DNA of 64,000 nt from Hoplostethus atlanticus (Eukaryota; Chordata; Actinopteri; Trachichthyiformes; Trachichthyidae). Each line of letters opens with the position of its first letter. The first letter of the stretch is position 1. The notes under the pieces were generated by a model. That model ran no database searches. It saw only the letters and a list, made by a program, of their open reading frames with translations, and had not been told where the DNA came from. The stretch lies in assembly GCA_034670405.1 (NCBI GenBank), contig JAXDDX010000004.1, positions 5,314,001-5,378,000 on the forward strand. Reading direction: 5' to 3'. This document shows positions 1-49,025 of the stretch, one piece after another. Made by a program: the position numbers and the translations under genes.

Positions 1-683
1 AGAGTGCTAGTCTCTGCGACATCCAGTTACAGAGCAGAACTGTGTAGACAGAGAGACGAATCCATCAGCGCCTATGGTAACCCCACAGCTGTGAAACTGC
101 CAAACAGGGGTCAATGGGTGTTGATGTGGTCAGAGCAGGTGCTGCTGACTGTGGGAGCCCCATAAAGAGTTTTGGAGCCAGTCCCTCCTGACCCCATGCT
201 GCAGTCCGACACACAGCAGCGCCAGGCAGCACCCCTCCCGCCCGACCCCGACCCCAGCGGAGCCAGCATGCCTTCCACATGTGTCACCGCGAGCGCTTCC
301 CCTCCTCCTTTAGCTCCTCTATCCCGAATAAACCGCCAAGGCTATCCCTCAGCAAAGGAAAATATTATTCCCCCATCTTAAAAAAAAATCCAGCAAGTGA
401 AATGTGGCCTCATCTGATGGAGCGACACAACGTTTGCATGTGAATTACATAATTGTTATGGTTTGCGAGAGCTAAAGCCCTTAATTCATACCACATGATG
501 AATCTGTCTCTCTGTATTTGAGCACGAAATGGAGACAAATTTCCAGGGCCACTCTATTTATTTCAAGGCATTGGAGAGTCATCTCTACTGTCCTCATCAT
601 GTCAGGACAAGGGATATGGTGGTGGGAAATATGGCTTGATTCAATATCAACATTTGCCGTTATTATTTCATGACATTTTACAG
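1..683. other. slc38a6 intron and 5' flank, no exon recognised
   Basis: I see no coding exon here. The stretch precedes the first recognisable slc38a6 exon, and the missing amino-terminal half of that transporter must be encoded upstream of the window. Short open frames around 65-381 show no similarity to SLC38 proteins and have no splice sites that would join them in phase to the exon at 684. Confidence 0.6.
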
Positions 684-3564
<2,881 letters not shown>

Positions 3565-4332
3565 AAATCCCCCCAAATCAAGCAAAACCACGAGCAAAGA
3601 AAGGGAAAAGTGTGCCAAACACCACTGGATAAAAGAAGGGAACCGAAAAATGTGAATCATCATCACCTCTGTCAGATGATTCACTGAGCCATATTGTAAA
3701 TCGTTGTCACGATAAAGATTTCCACAACAGTGTATTACTAGACTATGTAGTTTTACAGTTGTATGATTTCAGAAGACAATAATTTTATACTCCTTTGCCT
3801 TTTTGCACATTTTCTGACTCACCAGCCTGGACCAAAATCAAATGTCATTATCTGCTTTGAAAACAAAGCAAGATCTATTTTTTATATTTGTTATTTATAC
3901 ATTTACAGATCTTTTGTACACACATTGACTTTAGACTCTAATGGACCAGGCTAATTGGAGTTTGTTTTAACCTGCATGGAGAACCAGATGGGTGGGGTTT
4001 ACTGCATCAAGACAATTCAGATAGAGTCATGCTAGCTGTAAATTAGTATACTAAATTGCCTTTCAAGTGTATTTCCTGTGATTCCTGAAACTTTCTGACA
4101 TGTCTTACAGGGTATTGTCCTATGTGGGGAATCTGGCACCTAAGTAAACTGAAAGAAAGTATTTACAAATACTATTAAGTCTTAACTGTAACAGTTCTAA
4201 CATTTTAAAGGGAGATGTGGCTGGTTTTTAACTTTTTTTATTCTCAAATTTTGTTAATGGCACATCACCCAATGCTTGCTGGGAAAGGCTCTAACATCCT
4301 TTGACCTTGAACAGGAAAAGGTAGCCAAAGAA

Positions 4333-4369
4333 AATGAATGAATGAATGAATGAATGAATGAATGAATGC
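4333..4369. repeat. (AATG)n microsatellite
   Basis: About nine perfect tandem copies of a tetranucleotide AATG in the slc38a6 3' flank. Confidence 0.95.
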
Positions 4370-4629
4370 TGTCTTAATGTTTTTGCTGGATTTTTAATTT
4401 AAACGTGTGTAAAAGAAATTGAATGATCGCTGATAAAGCTCACAGACCAAACCTGAGGTATAAATGAGATAAAAGAAATATTAACATTTCTGCTGCTACT
4501 TGTGTGACTTAGCTTTACTGACTGTCTGACAAAGAATATGAACTCACTCTCAACTTTTATTGGACCAGTTACCTGCCATGTAATTGCTACATCATCATGT
4601 TAAGATTATTCTTAAAATTCCTGCTGTTT

Positions 4630-4635
4630 AATAAA
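4630..4635 (+). terminator. Candidate polyadenylation signal, slc38a6
   Basis: A canonical AATAAA lies about 1.07 kb after the slc38a6 stop. Variants GATAAA occur nearer the stop (about 3628 and 3710), so the site actually used is not certain. Confidence 0.35.
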
Positions 4636-7600
4636 AGGGAAATAGTTTGATATGTATTTTTGCTCATTTGACCACCAAAATGTTTTCCCCAGTGTTGTGG
4701 AAGACTAATCAGTCTAACATGTCATATTCATGGCCATGTGTTTGATTGGCAGGCGTAGTATTGACGTTGGGACAAGCTCCTCAGTGTAGGGCTGTGGGTT
4801 CAGTCTGTAGCTAATGAAAGCCAAATGCTCGGTACGTTTCTAATCATGATGCTGTTTAGATTGTCTTCATGCTGCCTCTGGAACCTCTGGCCACCCCACT
4901 GCTGCTTTTAATCTAAGGAATTAGGCAGACCAGCCCCGCCATCCCTCCATAAAGCAGTGGCTGCCCACTCTTCACGCCCCCTTAAAGGAGGTTCCCCAGT
5001 CCAGGAAATATCCCTGGCCTCCGTCTGCCACTCTGAAATACAGCCCTCTGTGACTTGAGTATACCATTGCTACTATGAACACTGTATGTGTATCTTGGCT
5101 GCTTTAGTTTAAACTCATCCGTGTTTGATAATGTAGGGGCGGGGGGGGGTATTCACAGTGTGGCTGCAGATCCTTAAACACTTACAGAGACTATCAGTTT
5201 GGCCTGTCAGCCTTCTGTCATCATCGTTATCTCTGGTCAGAACACAAGTGGTGATAATCAGGAATAAAACGCCCTCAGTCTTTCACTACATGGATCCTAT
5301 GGGACTCGCCACGCTGCATACACTGCACACGATCGCCACCTAGTGTTGGACTGCGTTCACAGCAGGTCCGTAACTCAGCTCCTCCGCACTTTGTTGACAT
5401 TGCTTTCTTGGTTTATGCAAACCTAACTAGAGAGATAAAACCAGATGCAGCAATTTTCTCCCAGCTTTATCATGTGTTGGAAATGTGCATGTTAACGCAG
5501 ACCAGAGTTGTTTTAATGGAGGCCTGGCTGGGGCATGTGTCCTCAGCCCAGGGTGGGAGTGTTTTTGTTTAGTTAAACTCACTCACACCCTGGGCCTATG
5601 TCCAGCAGTATGACAACACCATCTCCCAGGGTTAGGGGATGGAATGGGGCGGAGGAATGATGGTGGGCTCAAATTAAACCCCTGTTGGCAGCCTCTGCTC
5701 ACATATTGTTTTAAGAGGTGTCGGCTGTGTTCTTTGAAAATTATTTTCTGTTGTTGGAAATCGGGATTCAGGGTATGACCGGTTCCGATCCCATGTCCCT
5801 GCTTTGACCCTTGTCTTCTGTGTGTGTGCCTGTGTGAAGATGAAAGACAGATTTTGATTTTGACTTTGACTTATTGTTTGATGGCACAACGTAGTATGAT
5901 TCCTGTCACGGAGAATAGTCTCTCCATTTCTTCCGTTAGCAAGAAAGTGCCCCGTCTGAATTAACCAGTGTGACTCTGAGGTGAGGTTATCTAGGTGATG
6001 ATATGGCCCCCAAAGAGAGGCCTTGGCAGGAAGCAGAGCCCTGCATGAGTGTTTCACTTCCTGTCCCTATTTGTGTTTCAGAACAACAGACCAACGTGCC
6101 TTCAGAGTCTGAGGACATGCACAACACCTGCATACCGTTCAGCCACATGACCCCCTGCCAGAGGCATCCCACACCGACTGAGAAAGGTGCCTCAAGGGTC
6201 TTTTCACATAAGCTCTTTAATACTGGTTGGCATGATGAGTGGCTTTCTTTGTTAGTCATGCAACTACAAATGCCACTGATATGTGTCCTCACAGATGAAG
6301 TGCTCTTGAACTATTTTTTCATTCTGTCCTCATCACCCCATGCTGCTTTTCTGCTCTTAATCGATTTCCATGCTGTATCAGTAAACATGCTTTTCATGTC
6401 ACAGTTAAAGCATTCCTTGCTATGAGGACTCTTTTTAAGACCACAGATGCCCTTTCATTCAAGCCCCTAGAGTCATCGTTAGATTTTGTCTGGTGTGAAG
6501 AAGTAACACTCAAAACTGTAAATGTTTGTTTGTATTGTATTGTGCTGTATTGATGGAGATTTTCAGAATAGACTTTTTAATAGGACAATATAAGCTCACA
6601 AAGCATAGTAGCATAATAGAAGGGGAGGACCATTATCTCTCACAATAACAGCTCAACAGGCTGTACTTGTGGTCTTTCATGTGCTGTAAGTACATCATGA
6701 CTCCTGACATTGTCATCTGCTTCTGCTTTGTGCCTGATGTGTCTAAGAGACTGTTGTACATGCGTAGATGAGTGACGTCCTTCACCTCGCTGGCAATGTG
6801 GATGTCTGAGCAGCATGCAATCCATGAAGCTCTCTCCTCTTTCACCTACTGCATTCACAACTCAAGAGCTTAACCATTCTATGCAGAAAAAAAACATTGC
6901 TGTCTTCAATAGACACTCTTAAAATAGTGTTCAGGGAAGAATTGGCTGACATGCTCATCACTTGTGCGAACACAATAGCAGCAACACAATGAGATACAAT
7001 AGACTGACTCCAAGACTGCTGTCACCATAGTGACCAAGACATAATAAGCCCTTTGAAGTGAATGACAGAGATTTTGTATTGTCAACACTCCAGAAATCAA
7101 GGTCAAGATAGAAAAAAAAAAACGTTCAATAAATAAACAATAGGCCTTTCGCTGTGTTTTGAGAAGCATTACAATGCTCAGTTATTTTGGTAGATGATGA
7201 GCAGGGGGTGAGTGGTAGGAAGGGTAATGATGGAGGCTCAGTGGTCAGCAGCACAGTATGGGGCTTTGAGCAGGCTCGGTTTTTTATGGGGGGGTGAGCT
7301 TGTCTCTCTGCGATCCCATCAGCCCTAGGCTGAGCTCTTAATGCGGCCCTGACGCCTTGCTGGCGCAGGGGCCACGCTGCCTCACATCTGGAGCCAATTA
7401 CCCAGGAGGGGCTGTGACAGAGCCCCCCTCCCCTCTTTGCTCTGCTCCTCTGTCCAATACAGGACCCACCATTCTCACACTTACATTCCTCCACTTTTCA
7501 CAACACCACTCTTTATTTCTGTCAACCCCTCTTTCCTCTCCCCTTCTCCTCCACCTTCCCTTCTCTTCCTTGAAAACATCTCCTACGTCCTCCTTACTAG

Positions 7601-7837
7601 ACTGGATTGTCACATGACTTTTTCTCTCTCTTTCTATACAGCTTATAAAAAAATATAAAATAAACTACGACACATCTCCCTACATCTTGCTGTATTTTCT
7701 CCATAATATTGTCGACCTGCATCACGTTTTCCTGTGGCAGAGCGCTGGCAATAAACACCACTTGTGAATAAAGGGACTTTTAGAACCAAATCAGTTTTAA
7801 AGGTGTGATTTATGGAGTGGCGGGGAGCCCCAGGGGT

Positions 7838-7950
<113 letters not shown>

Positions 7951-9841
7951 GCTCAGTTCAGCATATAGCATGGTGTACAGGACTCCAAGGCTCTTATTTT
8001 AGAGAGGTCGGGGTCCGGTGTGGTAGTAGGATGGCGGACTGTAGGATGGGGGATGGTTCTGGTGCTCTAACCCAGTGACTGATGGAGGTAATTGGGTTTG
8101 CGGTGGTGCAGGAGGCCTGGCGGGGGTTTATACTAGCCCCTCAGGATTTCTTTCACCGGGGTCAAAAGAGCTGGGAATGGGCTTTGCCATACCTGGCCCA
8201 TATTCTCCTTATTCCCCGTTGTCCCGTTGGCACCAATGCTATGGTTCATTAGCTGCAGCTATAGGGTGTAGCTGGGCAGGCAGCCAGGGGATTGAGCTGT
8301 CCTGGGTTACAGAGACATAAATTGGAGGATAGACTGTGAAGGGAATGTGGAAACACTACAGGTGGCAGAAATTCAGTCACATACACAGAATCACTGGAAA
8401 TATGTGGCATGTGGTAGCTTGTGTGCTTGTGTGCAATAACATTTTGACATGTTATCTTGAGTGATTGCATCAGAATAGTGTGTGTGCGTCTGTGCATGTG
8501 TGCCTTTGAGTGTGTGTGTGGACTAGTGGTGTTGGGGGGGGCGTGCATGTATGTGTGGCATTTGGATTACAGGTATTTGTGAAATATTAAGGGATTACTT
8601 CTAAATACTTTTAAAGTGAAAGCAAGAAATTCAGACGGACATTTGTAATAAAATAGTGGCAGGTGTTGTACGTCATGCAAACCTGAAATAAACTGCCTGA
8701 ACTTTTCGCTTTTTCTTATCTGTACCTTTATACCTCAAATATGGCAAAGTAGTCTGAAAGTAACAGAATAATCAGAATAGATTACTGAGTTTGGGTGATC
8801 CCTTGAATTATGTTATTGATTACAATTTTGATGAAGTAACTAGTAACTGTAATACATTTGGTCTGTATGTGAACGCATGAGCAAGTGTGTTTTTTCAATG
8901 AGGTATCTTGATTCATGTGGAGTTGCAGACTTCTCCCGTGGGAGCATAATTCATGATGTGACCATGACAGCCACTACAGAGAGTAGACTAGACTAAGGAG
9001 AAAATTATGGGAGGGCAAGAGTGAATTTGAGAGGGGGACAGTTGGTAAAAGATAGAAACCAAACAAATCATCCCGGACCGTAAAAATGCCAGTTCTGGCT
9101 CCGGGGGAAAAGGACGGGAGAGAGGAAAAAACATGCAGCCTCAAAGTAGCTTCATCATGATTGAGAGATAGACCAGACAGAGAGGAATGGAATGACAGGG
9201 AGAAGAAATGAATTCAGCAGTCTCATTCTGCCCTCTGCTGGACTGTATGTAACCCCCAAAAAATCCCCAAAGATATGGGTGGTGTCTCAATGGGTGGAGG
9301 CACACAATATGGATTTAAATCTCTTTTAAATCACCGTCACTCTCTCACATACTATCTAATTAAGCTAATTCAATTAATAAAATGTCTCCAATCTGAGGTG
9401 TTGGGGCTCAAATAATGTAGGATATGAGGTTGTGTCTACTTCTGGTGAAGGATGTGAACATAAATTTCATCACTTCAATGGAGGCGCAAAATATTTCACT
9501 TTCACTTAAGAGGCCCAGCAAAAAAAATTCAGGTCTGATAATTACAAGCGTATTCACTTTCAGTTCCCGCACCAAGGTTGTCCTTATCTGCCAACTTTAT
9601 CATTATGACCTTCTTTGCTCAGTAAGGTCATGTCTAAGAGGCTGTTTACAAGACAAGTCTGTGTATCCCAGGGATGTGTAGGATCTGGGACCCGGGCTCT
9701 TTATTTGAAGCAGATGCAGCAGGGAGATGTGGTGTGCTGACTTCTGGCAGAGTGGGGTGAGAGGTCAAGTCTAACACCAATAAAGTCAAGACTTTGATCG
9801 TGGCATTTATGGATGGACCAGACTTCTCCAAAGACCCAACG

Positions 9842-9844
<3 letters not shown>

Positions 9845-9898
<54 letters not shown>

Positions 9899-9911
9899 GG
9901 AATGGTAAGAG

Positions 9912-9950
<39 letters not shown>

Positions 9951-9979
9951 GAGAAAGATAAAGAAAGAAAGAAAGAAAG
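9845..9979. repeat. Compound (CA)n-(GAAA)n microsatellite
   Basis: A CA run (about 9845-9895) is followed after a short spacer by GAAA repeats (about 9912-9979) with one small interruption. The purine-only half is a homopurine tract. Confidence 0.95.
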
Positions 9980-10613
9980 CACTCCTCCAGCTTCCCTGTT
10001 CACCATGTATCCCAATTTAGTTCTTAAAAAAAATAAGGAGACAGAAATATTGATTTAAATCTATTTATTTGTAGGGATAAAAAACAACAACATCGCAAAC
10101 ATTTCATGTACTCACTAGAAGCCACAAGGCGGCGCTGTTTCCTCACACAGAGGACACGGGGCAGGTGAGTCGTGTGATGCATCGTGGTAATTATAGTACC
10201 GGGTTTCTCTGAAGACTACAACTTCAACCACGTGACTGTCAAGCCATTATTTGACAGATTGAAAGCGGACAAGTTGTGAGTGAGAATTTATGCGGAACTT
10301 GTGCCCCCTCCTCGGCGTGTTTCTGCTCTTGCTTCCTATTTACCGAGCTCGCAGGTTTCCTCGAAGCGGGTTCACGGCTGAGACGGGAACGCGTTTCTGC
10401 AGAGGAGCGCTTCACCTCAGTCCCATCCAGGATGAACCACTTGACTCCAAATGATCACAGACCATTTTCATGTATTATCCTGCTGTAGTTGCAAGCCAGT
10501 GTGGAGTGGTGTGCAGGGTCTCTGACATCGCGCGTTTTGCTTTTTATGTTATTTTTTTTAACGTTTTTTTTTTTCGTGCAGTATTTAAACACGCGGTATT
10601 AAACTAAACCGAA

Positions 10614-27861
<17,248 letters not shown>

Positions 27862-30800
27862 AAGTTTCCTCACTGACCCTCCAGAAACGTTTGGGTCAGC
27901 TTGCACTTCTCATGCCAGGACTCTCTGTTAATTGTTACTCTTCTCAGTGTTTTTAGCTTTGTCTCGACGATATCATGACATTACACAGAGACATGAGAGT
28001 TGACCATGCCACAGAGCAAGCCAAATAAATGCTCCCTCAACATGAACTGAGGCTGCACTTGATGAACTCTTTAGCACTGCACTGCAACACCTATGCAGCA
28101 CTTGAAGGCAACCAATATATATGAGGTTTTGACTGATATGGCTGATGGGACACATCCACGTCCATGCTGAAATGATCTAGTCGACATGTTGATACTTCAT
28201 CACATCATCCGTTCTCATGGGGAGAGGGCGAGAGAAAACTGCTGCCTTTTGGAAAAACAACAGTCCTAAAGAGTCTGGCTGAAGGCATGTCAAGACATGA
28301 TGTGTTAATAGACTTATTACAACAGTATGGCAGAAATGTCAGATTTTTATTGTGAATTTGCTTGTGGACAGATGAATGAATTTGCTTTCAGTTACTTAAA
28401 ATGAAAAAGCACTTTTGGAACATACGGGTGTGTTTTATGATTTTTTTTCTGACTATTTCTGCTGTAGTACAGTCCAGAGAATGGAAGGATGGCTCAGTCA
28501 GACACTCAATGTCAATGTCTGTTTAAACCAACTCTGCCAGAGATTCCCAGAAACAGTTGAGCTGCCTGGCAGGACTGACTGAGCATATTAAATAGTTTCT
28601 CAGTGATGTGACTCTAGTCAGAGGAAAAACAAATAATCAAAACACACACATCCACAGTGAATGAGAGTTAACTCCTCCTTTCAAAAGTGAAAAATGCTAT
28701 ATGGTATATGGAAAGGGATAGAAGTGGTTCTAAAAAAAACAACAAGAATTTTGCCTTTTTCTCTATGAATGCTGAAAAGTTAAATCAAATGGATAATCTT
28801 TGAGTTGATGAGTCAATTTCAGATGGGATTTGACGTGCAGAATTACCCCTCCACGGAGCAGTCAAGCGATGGGTCTATGATGCAACATTTCATCAAGTGT
28901 GGTGACTCAACTTTATTGTGAAATTTCAGAAGGTTTTGTGATTTCACTAGCACCTGGTAAGGGGAAAGGTACTAGTACAGTGAATACAATATGCCATTAA
29001 CAGAAGGGAGCAAAATAGTCCAATGTATAGTCTAGATGTGTCTGACTGAAAGTTTCTCAAGAGAATCAGTAATTACTCAGCTCTCGCTCTCTCTCAGCGA
29101 ACACAGGATCTTTGAAACATTCCAGGTTTGTGGGCAGACAAGCTGGGTATTGCCAGCTCAGCAAGAGATGTTTTCAAACCTGTAAAACTCAGGAAGTTAT
29201 TGAATATTCCCCCTGCTGCACACTTCTTCCACCCTCTTTGCTTGAATATAAAATGGAAACTAGGATGAGAGGGTAAGAGAGAACTTTAATTCTCAACCCT
29301 GTTGCACAGTACCGTTGGCCAATCATCTGGTGGGGCCATTAGTGGTTCATTTTGTCATGACAAAGCTGTAGAGAATAAACAGGAAACCACACAGCGTCAT
29401 AACTGACGGCTTTGATAGCAACAGGAAGACACAAAAGGGAAGAGAATCTTGCTCAGAGGTACTTAAGTTTGCTGAGCATGATAGTGTGCTGTTGGTAAAG
29501 GAGATTGAAGATGATTGTGGAAGCAAAACGGCAACAAAACACCTTGCCTTGAGGGGAATCTAGTGTGAACAATGGCAATGTCCTGCCCAGACATGGATGG
29601 TCCTGACCTGATCGGGTGGAGATGGACACTTCCTGTTGGTTAGAACAAGGAAGTCTTCAAGCCCCACATCACAGCTGCTTATCTCCTCAGCCCCCGATTC
29701 TGTGGAAGATTTTACTGCTAAATAAATGAATACACACCAAATGGAGGGCTGCTCTGCTGAGTGCCCAATTAATAATTAACACTGGAATTTGTTCTTAATC
29801 CAAACAGCTATTTAGATCAATAAGAAGTTCTGTCCACTACAAAAAACTTCATTTGAGCTCAAACTCTTCTTATCCTGCCCTGATCCCTTTTAGTCTTTGA
29901 TTTACTTCAAGTATCAGTTTAGCTCATGTGCAATGGGAGAATGAGACATTGGGTTAAATGACTTGACTCTTTATTTGGTTACCCCTCAATGTGTCCCCGT
30001 CTGGCAGCTTTCCTGGAGTAATGGCTGAATGAGAGAATAGACTTATGAGCCTTGTCTCAACTGTCATTACGGAGACTTACTGATGGCTGCTGGCAGTATC
30101 TCTGCACTGCTTGATTGAATCAGTATTTGGCCTTGTTGTTGTCCTGACTGTTTGATACCTCCAGAAGGAACAACAGAAACTGAAAAAAGATTGAGAGCTT
30201 CTCCACAAGGACATCAGCTATGCGTTTCCTTATAGAAATACTAAGTTTTGTTACTTGTTGGACTTTTTCCCTCTTCAACAGAGAGTGACTTCTAATTCAA
30301 CTTAATAACTTTGCAAACCCCAAGCCTTGTTAATTGTATGTCTACATTATGTGTTTAGTCCTCCAGCCTGTAGTTGTTGAATTAGATCATGACTCCAACC
30401 TTGTTTGGGATAATTGGCTGCAATAATCAAGACATGGACACAGAAAGTAAATCTGGCAGAATCAGCTTAGAAGACATGTATGGATGTATTGCCCTCTGCT
30501 CAAACTAGACCCACTTCACTCCAGTCACATTGTAGTGTTGTGCCACCCAGCCAACATTTCTGGGAAGTGTTAGCCAGAGCATTCCGGGTACCAACAACAC
30601 TAAAGGTTTATTTCAAGTTCATTGTCACGATTAGATGTAACAAGCAGCAGGTCCAGAGTAAGAGAATTAAGTATTCTATGAAAAAAATCACAAGGAAGAA
30701 TTTTTGACCGGTGGTGAGATTTGCTGTGATTTTGGGAATTGGTAAATCATTTTCTTTCACAAAGCAAGAGCTGAATCATAGGCAAGAGCGGATGACTTCC

Positions 30801-31888
30801 AAGAATGATCCAAACGTTCCCCTGTGGTAAGAGAGGAGGAGCCACTAACCATTTCCAGGTCTCACTGACTAGCCTGGCATCTCCAAACCAGCTCAGGAAA
30901 ATTACAAAAAAATACTCTCCCAGAATGTGTCAACTGCAATCTAACCTAACTCCTCCATATGCTCGCACAGAAATAGCCCACATTTGTATTAATAAGCACT
31001 TTACACTGATAAAAGTGTCCTCACAGTGTCCTCACCTGACACTGGAAATGTTTAGTTTACATAGTTTATTTGTCAATTATACACAAATACAATGCATTAT
31101 AATCTAGGATACCATGCTAAAGTTGCCCATGTTCAATGTGGTGAAAATGTGGGTTATCTGGTTGAAAGGGAGAGAGACACACCAGACAAGAAAATCAATA
31201 GTTCTCCTTTTTTATGGTAAGTAAGGATACACACTGAGAGCTACACTTGTATTATCCACACTGCACCACTAGTTATAAATTAACTGTGGTTAAGTTTAGA
31301 AATTCATGTTAGGCACATAACACCATTGGTACACATAATAAATATGATCCACGACTCAGCAAAAGAAAATGTAGTAATCCTGTAATAAAAATGCAAAACT
31401 ATATAATATGCTATAGGAATATTATAGTGATACCATAATTAAGATTAGATCGTTATAAACTATTGAATGTGATAGACGCATTATAAATCCATATAGAAAT
31501 AGTATAGGGGTGTTATAGCTATTATTCGTTGGGGTCGGTTTATTAGGTTTCCTGAGCGCGTCCCCAATGAAAAAAAAGCATGTGACTGCTCGTTCCCGAG
31601 AAGTCGGTAGGAGGGGGAGCAGCTGATCCTTTACGGTACAACATTGTTTCAGCAAGTAACCTCTCCAGCGTGGCACTGTCTTTCAAGGGAAATAAACGAA
31701 TGCGAATTTTTAGCAGATGAAAGCTCGATTTCTTTCCGAAATATACACACTAAGAACTCGTATGTAACCCACTCACGGGTTTGCGGATTCATATCAGTGT
31801 AAAAGCGTGGGATTCTCTTTTATTCTCGACGGGCCGGATACAGTTTGATACCGATAGAGAGACTCGGCACAGGTCTTTACGTCCTGAA
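27862..31888. other. prkch 3' UTR, spacer and hif1a upstream region
   Basis: A 4 kb interval without a supportable gene. It begins with the prkch 3' UTR. The last 400 bp (about 31500-31888) should contain the hif1a promoter and 5' UTR. I see no TATA box at a convincing place. A GCGTG core (hypoxia-response-element-like) at about 31806 is too short to weigh. Open frames at 30480-31107 show no recognisable protein. Confidence 0.6.
28024..28029 (+). terminator. Candidate polyadenylation signal, prkch
   Basis: AATAAA, 163 bases after the prkch stop codon. It is the first canonical signal downstream, but longer 3' UTRs are possible. Confidence 0.45.
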
Positions 31889-47461
<15,573 letters not shown>

Positions 47462-48423
47462 GTTGATGCTTAGCCTGCTCACTGCTGAACTAGACTGGAC
47501 ACTACAATTTATCCCTCATTTTCTCACTCCCTTTCCAAGACCCCCCTACCCTTATTTATGTGTCTGTATCAGTTTGATCTTATAGTTTGGCTGCCTTTTG
47601 TGCACACCATGTGATCTCTGCAGCATTCCACCATGATGAACACCATAGCAACATTTGAGTTTTGGTGCAAGGGATTCAGGCATCAAAAGATGCCTAATTA
47701 TTTTTTCTTTTTACCTTCTTTTACTGGGCAATCTCAGCACACACAGCGCCTCTACAGATGACCCTCTTCCAGCAGGTCACCACAGAACCTGGCGCTACTG
47801 CCAGCAGTGTATTGTAAGCTTAAGTCGCACAATTTATATTTTCTTAAAAAAAAAATATTACCAGCAATATATATTAAGCCTTTTTAAAGTAGTTTTAATG
47901 GGATTTGAACAATTTTATTTTTCCTCCCATACTTGTATGTTGTAGTACTTGTACCTAACAAAATGTCTTTAGTCCATAAGTATGAACTTGTTGTTTAAAC
48001 CTAAGGTGGTTTGAATGTTCTCTGCATTTAATGGTTACCAGTCTTTGAGGTAAATGCATTTAATTGTGTAGTAGTTCAGTACATGTCACTTTATTACATT
48101 ACTGTGTGTGTTACTGTACATAGACATTTTAATTTACGCGGTAACTCTCAAATTGACATGAGTAACCGGTTCACCTTTTTGTTTCTAACCATGGAAATTT
48201 GGCATTTCTGTTCCAACATGAAATAATTTCATGTTTTCATTGTGCGTTACATACTCAAAACAGTGGCGTGTAATCCATAACAATTCATTTATTTTACTAG
48301 TGTGATCATTGTCATCATAGTAGAATTTGTGTTGTCAAACCTATTTCTCGGTTATTAGTCAGTTTTATACCATTGGTCCATGCTGTAGTGTTGGGTCTTT
48401 CGTGCTTATTGTTGCTGTCTGAC

Positions 48424-48429
48424 ATTAAA
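48424..48429 (+). terminator. Candidate polyadenylation signal, hif1a
   Basis: ATTAAA followed within 20 bases by a T-rich stretch, 963 bases after the hif1a stop. It is the best signal before the convergent htra2 gene. Confidence 0.4.
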
Positions 48430-48893
48430 TTGCTTTATTAAAATAGTCTTTTTTCAGTTTTAATGAAACACTGTCCAATTCTGGGATATAGAAACACATA
48501 CATTGTCGTGACCAGTTTTCCAGCTCTACCAGAGGAAGAGACAAAACATTTCTTAAACTTGTAAACCTTTAGTTTTGCCTTGTGAAAATTGATATGGAGA
48601 AAACCCTGGAAAAATACTGCTGAAGTTGTCCATGTCAGCCCAAGTGAAGTCCTTGTTAACTTTCACATCAGACATGTATTCCATACTGCTTCAGAGTAGT
48701 TTAAAGCCAAGCATCACTTGAACTGCTCACGTCCAATACCTTCATATGAAAGCTGACCATCTGCTCCCTCAGTGTTCATTCCCATGCAATGTCTTAGGAA
48801 TATGGAGCCAAAACATCATGTTGTCCAAATACTTACAGAGCTGACTATCACAAAATATATTAAAAACATACTATAAGTTAAAAAAGTTACAGA

Positions 48894-48899
48894 TTTATT
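48894..48899 (-). terminator. Candidate polyadenylation signal, htra2
   Basis: AATAAA on the - strand (TTTATT on +), 127 bases after the htra2 stop codon. Confidence 0.5.
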
Positions 48900-49025
48900 T
48901 AACTGCAAACAAATCTTCACCCATCCCCGTTCACTATCAGGTTTCCCAGTCTCTTCTTGTGTACGTGAACTCTTCCTGTCCATCAGGCCGTAGTGGTTTA
49001 ATCTGGAGATCCAGTGTAGTTAGTG

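Larger units (their letters stand above)
47462..49025. other. hif1a and htra2 3' UTRs, convergent spacer
   Basis: A 1.56 kb interval between two stop codons facing each other. It holds both 3' UTRs, and no further coding exon was seen. Confidence 0.7.

Noticed and set aside
9646-10015. Open frames with Ser-Phe-Leu and Cys-Val repeats on the - strand
   Set aside because: Products of the (CA)n and (GAAA)n microsatellites.
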